The translations under genes and the position numbers were made by a program. Shown here in pieces: positions 57,778 to 64,000 of a DNA stretch of 64,000 bases. The notes under the pieces are model-generated. The model made no database searches. It saw nothing but the letters and a program-made list of their open reading frames with translations, and was not told the DNA's origin. The stretch lies in contig LDYB01000016.1 of assembly GCA_001442985.1 (NCBI GenBank), forward strand, positions 186,001 to 250,000. The letters run 5' to 3'. This stretch comes from Armatimonadetes bacterium DC. GTDB lineage: Bacteria > Armatimonadota > Fimbriimonadia > Fimbriimonadales > GBS-DC. Positions within the stretch are counted from its first letter, which is position 1, and each line of letters opens with the position of its first letter.

Positions 57778-58992
57778 ATGACACTCGCAGACTTGGGTTG
57801 GGCGTTTTTAAGGATAGTAATCCTGCTGGGCTTTTTGCTGGGCGCACTGCCTGTGGTCATCTGGCTGGAGCGGCGCGTGCTGGCATGGTTCCAGAACCGA
57901 ATTGGACCGAACCGTTTGGGACCGTTTGGCTTGCTACAGCCGATGGCGGACGCGGCGAAGCTCTTTTTCAAGGAAGAGATTATCCCCGCTCAGGCGGACC
58001 GTCTCATCTGGTCGCTGGCGCCTGCGCTCTCGCTGTTTCCCGCGCTGGTGGCGGCTGCCACCATCCCCTGGGGACCGAACCGCTTGCTGACTCCTGTTGC
58101 CGATGTGGATATCGGCATTCTCTACTTTCTGGCGATGTCGTCGTTGGCGGCGTATGGGGTGCTGCTGGCGGGCTGGGCTTCGAACAACAAATATTCGCTG
58201 CTGGGCGGGCTGCGTGCCAGCGCGCAGGTTATTAGCTACGAGCTGGGCATGGGTTTATCGCTGGCGACGGCGATTCTTTACACGGGCAGCCTGCGCATGA
58301 CCGATATGGTGGAAGCGCAGGCGGAGCCGCTGTGGGGGATTGTGCCCTTCCTGCACAACTGGCTGGTGTTCACGCCGTGGGGGTTGGTGGGCGCGGCGCT
58401 GTTTCTGGTGTGCATGCTTGCCGAGACGAACCGCGCCCCGTTTGACCTGCCCGAAGCCGAAAGCGAGCTGGTGGCGGGCTATCAGACCGAGTATAGCAGC
58501 ATGAAGTTCGCCGCCTTCTTCATGGGCGAGTATATCGCGATTTTAGCCATCAGCGGGATTATGGCGACCTGTTTTCTGGGCGGCTACCTCGCGCCGATTA
58601 ATGTGTCTCCCATTCAGGCGCTGGCGGAGTCGTCAGGCGGGTTCTGGAGCGTGCTGGCTGCCCTTACGGGTGCGCTGGCGCCGCCCTTCTGGTTCGTCGC
58701 GAAGGTGTTCGGGCTGTTCTTCGTGTTCGTGTGGGTGCGGGCGACGCTGCTGCGCCTGCGCTATGACCAGCTGATGAACCTGGGCTGGCGGTTCCTCATC
58801 CCCGCAGGGCTGGTGAACCTGGCGCTGCTGACGGTCTATCTCGTGTGGGGCTGGGTTCCTGCGCTGGTGGGGTACGCGCTGGCGGCGGCTTTCTACCTCG
58901 GCTGGACAGGGCGCCGCAAGCCCGAAGTGCGCGAACTGATTTATGTCAAAGAGGCGCAACCCTATCGTCCCAAGGAGGCATCCCATGCTTGA
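57778..58992 (+). CDS. nuoH: NADH-quinone oxidoreductase subunit H
   Basis: Membrane subunit of complex I near the quinone site. 404 residues and about nine helices: LERRVLAWFQNRIGPNRLGP, GVLLAGWASNNKYSLLGGLR, ISYELGMGLSLATAILYTG and AETNRAPFDLPEAESELVAG are the family hallmarks. The C-terminus is extended compared with E. coli and ends in a charged tail. It overlaps nuoJ by eight bases. nuoI, usually next, is missing. Confidence 0.95.
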   Translation: MTLADLGWAFLRIVILLGFLLGALPVVIWLERRVLAWFQNRIGPNRLGPFGLLQPMADAAKLFFKEEIIPAQADRLIWSLAPALSLFPALVAAATIPWGPNRLLTPVADVDIGILYFLAMSSLAAYGVLLAGWASNNKYSLLGGLRASAQVISYELGMGLSLATAILYTGSLRMTDMVEAQAEPLWGIVPFLHNWLVFTPWGLVGAALFLVCMLAETNRAPFDLPEAESELVAGYQTEYSSMKFAAFFMGEYIAILAISGIMATCFLGGYLAPINVSPIQALAESSGGFWSVLAALTGALAPPFWFVAKVFGLFFVFVWVRATLLRLRYDQLMNLGWRFLIPAGLVNLALLTVYLVWGWVPALVGYALAAAFYLGWTGRRKPEVRELIYVKEAQPYRPKEASHA

Positions 58993-59485
58993 GCGGTTCT
59001 TCTTTTTCCTGCTGGCGTTGCTGGCGATTGCCACGGCGGTCGGCGTGGTGGCGAATCGCAATCCTGTGCGGAGCGCACTATTGCTGGTGCTGAATTTCAT
59101 CAGCCTTGCGATGCTTTATTTCACGCTCTCCGCTCAGTTTCTGGGCGTGTTGCAGGTGATTGTGTACGCGGGCGCGATTATGGTGCTGTTTTTGTTCGTG
59201 ATTATGTTGCTGAACCTGGGTTCGCCTGAGGCGGTGGCGCAGGAGCGCGAGCTGCGGCGCCCGCTGGCGTGGCTGATTGCGGTCGGACTGTTTGCGTTGC
59301 TGGTGAGCCAGGTGTTTCTGATTATCTCGCCCAGCACTCCGATGGCGGAGCCAGAGGTGGGCACTGCCCGCGCGATAGGGCTGGCGCTGTTTACGCAGTG
59401 GGCGTTCCCGATGTTGATTGTGGCGGTGTTGCTCACCGTCGGCGTGATTGGCTCGATTCTGCTGGCACGCAGGAGGGTAGCCTGA
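58985..59485 (+). CDS. nuoJ: NADH-quinone oxidoreductase subunit J
   Basis: 166 residues and five helices: [40 protein letters not shown] with the conserved pi-bulge helix, and [27 protein letters not shown] precedes the ATG at 58985. An upstream in-frame start at 58943 lies within nuoH. Confidence 0.92.
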   Translation: MLERFFFFLLALLAIATAVGVVANRNPVRSALLLVLNFISLAMLYFTLSAQFLGVLQVIVYAGAIMVLFLFVIMLLNLGSPEAVAQERELRRPLAWLIAVGLFALLVSQVFLIISPSTPMAEPEVGTARAIGLALFTQWAFPMLIVAVLLTVGVIGSILLARRRVA

Positions 59486-59486
59486 G

Positions 59487-59807
59487 ATGGAATCGATTCC
59501 CCTGAATGCGTATCTCACGCTTTCGGCGTTCCTGTTCGCGATGGGCGCGGTGGGCGTGGCGCTCAAGCGCAACCCCATCGTGATGTTTATGTGTATTGAG
59601 CTGATGCTGAACGCGGCGAATCTGGCGTTCCTGGCGTTTGCCCGCTATCAGCCGACGGTTCAGGAGCAGGTCGCAGGGCACATCTTCGCGCTGTTTGTGC
59701 TGGGCGTGGCGGCGGCGGAGGTGGCGGTCGGGCTGGGCATTATCACGGTCATCTTCCGCCTGCGCGAGACAATCGATGTGGACGAAGTGAACCTGCTTCG
59801 CGAGTGA
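59487..59807 (+). CDS. nuoK: NADH-quinone oxidoreductase subunit K
   Basis: 106 residues and three helices, with [20 protein letters not shown] containing the conserved Glu of the proton channel, and [20 protein letters not shown] with the second. It follows nuoJ by one base. The large antiporter subunits L, M and N do not follow; an aminotransferase does. Confidence 0.95.
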   Translation: MESIPLNAYLTLSAFLFAMGAVGVALKRNPIVMFMCIELMLNAANLAFLAFARYQPTVQEQVAGHIFALFVLGVAAAEVAVGLGIITVIFRLRETIDVDEVNLLRE

Positions 59808-59821
59808 AGTGAGGGGCTACG

Positions 59822-61033
59822 ATGGCGACGCATTCCACGAATCGCATGCTTTCGGAACGGGCGCGCGCGGTGCAGCCGTCGCCGACGCTGGCGCTGACTG
59901 CCCGTGCCCAGGCGATGCGCCAGCAGGGGATCGATGTGCTGAGCTTCACGGCGGGCGAACCCGACTTTGATACGCCTGAGTTCGCCAAAGCGGGCGCAAT
60001 TACCGCTATCCACGCGGGCTACACGAAATACACGCCCACGCCCGGTATTATGCCCCTGCGGGAAGCCATCAGCGCGAAGTTCTGGCGCGAAAACCAGCTC
60101 CGCTACGACCCCAGCCAGATTGTGGTCTCCTGCGGCGCGAAGCACTCCATCTTCAATACGCTGATGGCACTGATAGACCCCGGCGACGAGGTGATTATCC
60201 CGACGCCGTGCTGGGTCTCTTATCCAGAGCAGGTGCGCTTGATGGGCGGCGTGCCCGTGTTCGTGCCGACGGACGAGAGCCATGACTTTCTGCCGACCTA
60301 CGACGCCCTGCGCGCCGCCATTACGCCCCGCACGAAAGCAATTATTCTCAACACGCCGTGCAACCCGACAGGTGCGGTCTACCCTCGCAAGACCCTCAAG
60401 GAGATTGCCTCGCTCGCGCTCACGCATCGGCTCTGGATTATTGCCGACGAGATCTATGAGAAGCTGGTGTACGACGGGCATACGCACGAGAGCATCGGCG
60501 CACTCAGCAAAGAGGTGTGGAACCAGACCATCACAATTAATGGGGTCTCCAAAAGTTTCGCGATGACGGGGTGGCGGATTGGCTATCTCGGCGCGCCGAC
60601 CGAAATCGCCCGCGCGATTCAGGCGTTGCAGGATCAGATGACCTCCAACCCCTGCACGGTGGCGCAATATGCGGCGCTGGCTGCCTTGGAGGACGACAGC
60701 GACTGGGTGGAGCAGGCGCGCCAGCGTTTTGACGCCCGCCGCCAGCGGATGGTGGAAGGGCTGAGTTGCATCCCTGGAATCTGTTGCTGGCGTCCGCGTG
60801 GCGCGTTTTATGTGTTCGCGAATGTGCAGGCGCTGCTGGGGCGCACCTACAACGGACGCCTGATAGAGACCTCCGCCGACCTCGCCGAGTACCTGCTGGA
60901 GCATGCGCGGGTGGCGGTCGTGCCCGGCGAGGGCTTCTGTGCGCCCGGCTACATTCGGCTCTCCTACGCCGTGCATGAAGCCCTTATCGAGGAGGGCATC
61001 GAGCGCATCGGGAACGCGCTCGCGGGGGCGTGA
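59822..61033 (+). CDS. Aspartate/aromatic-type aminotransferase, class I
   Basis: PLP-dependent transaminase of 403 residues. FTAGEPDFDTPEFAKAGAIT, KYTPTPGIMPLREAISAKFW, NTPCNPTGAVYPRKTLKEIA, IIADEIYEKLVYDG and the PLP lysine in INGVSKSFAMTGWRIGYLG match the Iγ subgroup of bacterial aspartate aminotransferases. GAGGGG precedes the ATG. It may be read with nuoHJK but has no functional link to them. The substrate is not proven. Confidence 0.92.
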   Translation: MATHSTNRMLSERARAVQPSPTLALTARAQAMRQQGIDVLSFTAGEPDFDTPEFAKAGAITAIHAGYTKYTPTPGIMPLREAISAKFWRENQLRYDPSQIVVSCGAKHSIFNTLMALIDPGDEVIIPTPCWVSYPEQVRLMGGVPVFVPTDESHDFLPTYDALRAAITPRTKAIILNTPCNPTGAVYPRKTLKEIASLALTHRLWIIADEIYEKLVYDGHTHESIGALSKEVWNQTITINGVSKSFAMTGWRIGYLGAPTEIARAIQALQDQMTSNPCTVAQYAALAALEDDSDWVEQARQRFDARRQRMVEGLSCIPGICCWRPRGAFYVFANVQALLGRTYNGRLIETSADLAEYLLEHARVAVVPGEGFCAPGYIRLSYAVHEALIEEGIERIGNALAGA

Positions 61034-61100
61034 GGTATCCGAGCCCCCTCCTTCAGGTTCCTCAAAGGGGTAGGTTTTTTCATGCCACCCCTGAAAGAGC

Positions 61101-61259
61101 GACGGCTAAAGCTGCTCTGTTGCAAAGATACCTTCTGGAACCCACGATGCCCCCGAAAGAGCGACGGCTAAAGCCGTTCCTACGAAACGAAGCCAGCCTC
61201 CGCTGGCTCCTTTAGCCGACGCAGGTCGGCTTCGTCTTATAGGAACGGCTTCAGCCGTC
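61101..61259 (+). repeat. Family 1 palindromic repeat, copy E, with left extension
   Basis: The core lies at 61163-61259, with intact ends and both hairpins. The left extension (61101-61162) carries GACGGCTAAAGCTGCTC and TGCAAAGATACCTTCTGG, as in copy B. It opens a 787-bp gene-free region (61034-61820) that also holds copy F and a nested element. Confidence 0.85.
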
Positions 61260-61350
61260 AGGGCACAGGTTCCAGGAAGGCACGCCTGTCAAAAAGCCTC
61301 TCCCTAAGACCTGAAGGAAGGGGTCTCGGAACGCTCACGCCCCTATCCTT

Positions 61351-61739
61351 GCGACAGAGCAGCTAAAGCCGTTCCTATTAAGCAAAGCCAGCCTTCGCTG
61401 GCTAAATCAGCCGACGCAGGTCAGCTTCGTTTATTATACCAACTGGGCGGTCAGAGTTCGTGAAATGCCCCCCTCCTGCAGGTTCCCCGCGCAAGCGAGG
61501 GGAACCGAGAACGGGGTTGCCGCGAGGCTGGACGCCCCAGCGCGGGGCGCGGTTCGGTTCCCCTTGCGAAGCAGGGGGAACCGAACGGAGGGGGTTCAGG
61601 TACTCACAGTGGTATCCTTGCGGATTTACGAAGTTTGACGCGCTGATTGGTATCAGGAACGGCTTCAGCCGTACAGGATTCTGAGAAAGCGGCGCTCCAT
61701 TCCATCGGGCATCCTTGCAACAAAGCATCTCCAGCCGTC
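61351..61739 (+). repeat. Family 1 palindromic repeat, copy F, split by a nested element
   Basis: The left part (61351-61435) runs through both hairpins to TCAGCTTCGTTTATT. The right part resumes at 61654 with CAGGAACGGCTTCAGCCGT. Beyond it, 61699-61739 is an inverted copy of the left extension (CCATCGGGCATCCTTGCAAC). The split falls within the TCTTATAGG junction of an intact copy. Confidence 0.75.
61436..61653. mobile_element. 218-bp nested MITE-like element
   Basis: It starts ATACCAA and ends TTGGTAT, with 12 of 19 bases matching if the terminal inverted repeats are extended. Inside is a long hairpin bounded by CCCCCTCC and GGAGGGGG (61469-61594). This contains two smaller ones, GGTTCCCC-N10-GGGGAACC and CGGTTCCCC-N12-GGGGAACCG. 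It encodes no protein and interrupts family 1 copy F. Confidence 0.6.
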
Positions 61740-61820
61740 TCCCCGCCCCGAAAAATCGAAGCCGAATCCCAAACACCCAGCAGGAATTCGCCCCCCAACC
61801 GACGAATCTGCCGTATAACC

Positions 61821-62996
61821 ATGTCAGTCTACGCTGAAGGAGCGACCGAGCTGCTGTTAGCGCTGGCGACGCCGACACCTAAGGGCTACTGGGGCGTGCC
61901 AGTGCTGGTGTGGGGGCGACCGGGCACAGGCAAGTCCACCTTCATCGAGAGCCTCCAGCGCGAAGGCTTCCCCGTGTTCACCATGATTGCCAGCCTGCAC
62001 GACCCGACCGACTTCAGCGGGCTGCCCGTGTTGCACGACGGACGCATGCGCTTCGCCCCACCCGACTGGCTGCAGGTGTTCGAGCAGACGGGACGGGGCA
62101 TCCTGTTTTTAGACGAGTTGACCACCGCCCCACCCACCGTACAGGCGGCGCTGTTGCGGCTGGTGCTGGAGCGCAAGGTGGGGGCGCATAGCCTGCCGCC
62201 TGAGGTGCGCATCGCCGCCGCGGCGAACCCCCCAGAGATTGCCGCCGTCGGCTGGGAACTCAGCCCGCCGCTCGCCAACCGCTTCGTGCATATTCAGTGG
62301 AACCTCGACGGCGAGCGCTACCGCCAGTCGCTGGAGAGCGGCTTCGCCGAGGCGACCCTGCCTGAAACCGACCCCGAACGCCACCGCGCACGAAGCGTCT
62401 TCTGGCGCAACCTCGTGGCAGGCTTCCTCAAGCACAACCCCGCGCTGGCGCACACCGAACCCGCCGAAGACGAATACGCCTTCGCCTCGCCGCGCAGCTG
62501 GGACTTCGCGATTGCGCTGATGGCGACCTGCGAGCTGCACGGCTATGCGCCCACGCCCGGTCAGCCCGCCCCGCGCGATGCGCAGCCGTTCATCAACCTT
62601 GTCAAGGGTGCGGTGGGTTCGGGGGCGGCGACGAGTTTTCTGGATTATCTGCGCACGCTCCGAATCCCCGACCCCGAAGCGGTGCTGGATGGTAAGGCGC
62701 AGGTAGACGCCAGCCTGCGCGAGGACGAGTTGTTTGTGTTGTTCAACACGATGAAGAGCCTGCTGACGGGGATGGAGGGGAGCGACCCGCGCTTGAGTGC
62801 GCGTACCCAGCGCTTCCTGCAGGGCGCGCAGGTGGTCGCCAACGCTCGCAAGGGCGACAGTATCTACACCTGTTTTCGCGAGCTAATCAAGAGCGGCTGG
62901 CTTCAGCAACGCGCGGCAGCAGACCAAAAAATCGCCCCCATCCTGCGCGAACTGAGCCGCTACTTTGAAGAACTGACGCAGATACTGGAGGCGTGA
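61821..62996 (+). CDS. MoxR-type AAA+ ATPase
   Basis: 391 residues. Walker A is VWGRPGTGKSTFIESL, Walker B is GILFLDELTTAPPTVQAALL, sensor 1 lies in VRIAAAANPPEIAAVGWELS, and the arginine-finger region is in PLANRFVHIQWNLD. A C-terminal helical lid of about 200 residues follows. MoxR ATPases are chaperone-like and usually act with VWA proteins. Here the next gene, five bases after the stop, is a HEAT-repeat protein. The ATG fits the family start; no ribosome site is visible. An upstream in-frame extension from 61647 reads through repeat DNA. Confidence 0.82.
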   Translation: MSVYAEGATELLLALATPTPKGYWGVPVLVWGRPGTGKSTFIESLQREGFPVFTMIASLHDPTDFSGLPVLHDGRMRFAPPDWLQVFEQTGRGILFLDELTTAPPTVQAALLRLVLERKVGAHSLPPEVRIAAAANPPEIAAVGWELSPPLANRFVHIQWNLDGERYRQSLESGFAEATLPETDPERHRARSVFWRNLVAGFLKHNPALAHTEPAEDEYAFASPRSWDFAIALMATCELHGYAPTPGQPAPRDAQPFINLVKGAVGSGAATSFLDYLRTLRIPDPEAVLDGKAQVDASLREDELFVLFNTMKSLLTGMEGSDPRLSARTQRFLQGAQVVANARKGDSIYTCFRELIKSGWLQQRAAADQKIAPILRELSRYFEELTQILEA

Positions 62997-63001
62997 TACC
63001 G

Positions 63002-64000
63002 ATGGAATGGCAAGGCGTGGAGATTGAGCTGCAGGTTCCCTGTGCGGAGGGCAAGAAGCATCCCGTGCGCCTGCGGATTACAGGCTGGGGCGAGTATGAG
63101 GTGATTCACAACCCCTGTGTGGAGTTGCTGGGCGAAGCGCTGGCGCGGACGGCGCCCTGCACCTACTACCTGCAAAAGCGTGAGTGGTGGAAGCGGGATG
63201 ATGACCTGCGTCGGCGTGTGGTAGAGGCGCTGGCACAGGCGGGTTCGTCCGCCGTGCCCGCACTCATTCAGGCACTGGGGGATGATAGTGAGAGTGTTCG
63301 TCAAGCGGCGTGCGAAGCGTTGGCGAAGATAGGGGATGCGCGAGCCGTGCCTGCTTTGAGCGTGTGGGCAGCGGTTGGAGACAAGGCAGCCCGGGAAGCG
63401 TTGCAGTCTCTCGGTCAGTCGCCGTTGCCGTTGGAAAAGGCGGTGCGTGCCGTGCTGGCGTCGGGCGACTGGGGTGTGGTGCAGCGGGCGTTAGGGCACG
63501 ATGTAGTGCGCGAGGTGGTAGTGAAGCAGATGGGAGCGCAGGCTGTGCCGTATCTCATTCAGGCACTGAGGGATGAGCATAGTGGTATTCGTGAGGCGGC
63601 GTGTCGGGCGTTGGGGCAGGTAGGTGACGCGCGAGCTGTGCCCGCGCTCGTTCAGGCGTTGGAAGATGGGAATGTGAATATTCGCTACGAGGCGTGTTGG
63701 GTGTTAGGTCAGATAGGGGATGCGCAGGCTGGGCCAGCGCTTGTCGATGCACTGGGGGATATGGAGAAGAGTGTTCGTGCGGCGGCGTGTGTGGCGTTGG
63801 GGAAGATTGGTGACCCGCAAGCCGTGGACCCGCTCATCCAAAAGTTGAGGGATCCAGATTCGCTTGTTCGCCGTGAGGCGTGTGTGGCACTGGGTCGGAT
63901 TGGCGATAAGCGAGCCGTAAATCCGCTCATCCAAAAGCTGGGGGATGCAGATTGGGATGTTCGTCGGGCGGCGTGTGAGGCGTTGGGGCAGATAGGCGAT
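63002..64000 (+). CDS. HEAT-repeat protein next to the MoxR ATPase (3' end outside the window)
   Basis: At least 333 codons, open to the window end. Residues 1-65 (MEWQGVEIELQVPCAEGKKH, WGEYEVIHNPCVELLGEALA) form a distinct N-terminal domain. From about residue 75 there are HEAT/PBS-lyase-type repeats of roughly 31 residues (AVPALIQALGDDSESVRQAA, CEALAKIGDARAVPAL). One degenerate stretch lies around 115-170, then at least five regular units. Such arrays form curved protein-binding solenoids. The close coupling to the ATPase suggests a substrate or partner adaptor. Confidence 0.75.
   Translation, partial: MEWQGVEIELQVPCAEGKKHPVRLRITGWGEYEVIHNPCVELLGEALARTAPCTYYLQKREWWKRDDDLRRRVVEALAQAGSSAVPALIQALGDDSESVRQAACEALAKIGDARAVPALSVWAAVGDKAAREALQSLGQSPLPLEKAVRAVLASGDWGVVQRALGHDVVREVVVKQMGAQAVPYLIQALRDEHSGIREAACRALGQVGDARAVPALVQALEDGNVNIRYEACWVLGQIGDAQAGPALVDALGDMEKSVRAAACVALGKIGDPQAVDPLIQKLRDPDSLVRREACVALGRIGDKRAVNPLIQKLGDADWDVRRAACEALGQIGD

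Noticed and set aside
61045-61080. CCCCCTCCTTCAGG...AAAGGGG followed by TTTTTT as the aminotransferase terminator
   Set aside because: The stem is only four bases with a loop of about 20. The sequence resembles the end of the nested element's hairpin more than a terminator, so it is left uncalled.
61647-61820. An in-frame N-terminal extension of the MoxR protein by 58 codons
   Set aside because: The extension reads through repeat-derived DNA and has no ribosome site. The family N-terminus fits the ATG at 61821.

Overview
The window is bacterial, GC-rich and compact. Genes are tightly spaced, with many overlapping stop and start codons, and house-keeping modules are interleaved with accessory patches. 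Four things suggest a thermophilic, non-proteobacterial lineage: a Thermus-type isocitrate dehydrogenase with a long C-terminal domain, futalosine-pathway menaquinone genes, a small secreted protein with dockerin-like DxDxNGxVDDADLLxVLFNFG repeats, and very frequent near-leaderless promoters of the form GGTAYAMT a few bases before the start codon. Armatimonadota is my best guess. It is an inference from style, not a marker-gene result, and there is no rRNA in the window.

Layout. 1-9.4 kb: pntB, tRNA-Ser(UGA), a Tat-exported DUF1501 protein that reads through into a small membrane protein, and an RND heavy-metal efflux operon (TolC-type, CzcB-like, CzcA-like). 9.5-16.7 kb: a secreted protein with an S74 self-processing domain, the dockerin-like protein, a double-HTH regulator, two membrane proteins and an S9 peptidase. 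17-23.6 kb: DUF444/YhbH, a large membrane Fe-S oxidoreductase, a formylglycine-generating-enzyme-fold protein, a cell-wall amidase and 6-phosphogluconolactonase. 24-29 kb: a broken VapBC-like pair, then Mrp, cysteine desulfurase, PanB, an alkyltransferase-like protein and a nucleotidyltransferase. 29-32 kb: an orphan UPF0175 antitoxin and a type II restriction-modification pair. 32-37 kb: phosphoglycerate mutase, HMG-CoA lyase, MqnA, a UbiA-family prenyltransferase and MtaB. 37-46 kb: an accessory island on the minus strand, with a HicBA module set between two copies of the mtaB 5' region, then fragments of a YD-repeat (Rhs-like) protein, cysteine-rich small proteins and unidentified proteins. 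46-61 kb: ffh, icd, pyrE, metY, an alcohol dehydrogenase, hsp20, a DnaA-domain-I-like protein, a TolB-like propeller, an ATPase remnant, an ACT protein with aspartate kinase, nuoH-J-K and an aminotransferase. 61-64 kb: a repeat cluster, then a MoxR-type ATPase followed by a HEAT-repeat protein that runs off the window.

The most unusual features are structural. First, a dispersed palindromic repeat family of about 97 bp has 20-bp inverted ends. One copy is split by a 218-bp element that itself has inverted ends. Several copies border broken toxin-antitoxin genes or other accessory genes. Second, hicBA lies between two 63-bp copies (one mismatch) of the mtaB promoter and first codons, so it appears to be driven by a duplicated house-keeping promoter. 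Third, the degraded Rhs-like island carries several cysteine-rich candidate effector tips. Fourth, extended -10 elements recur directly upstream of start codons on both strands.
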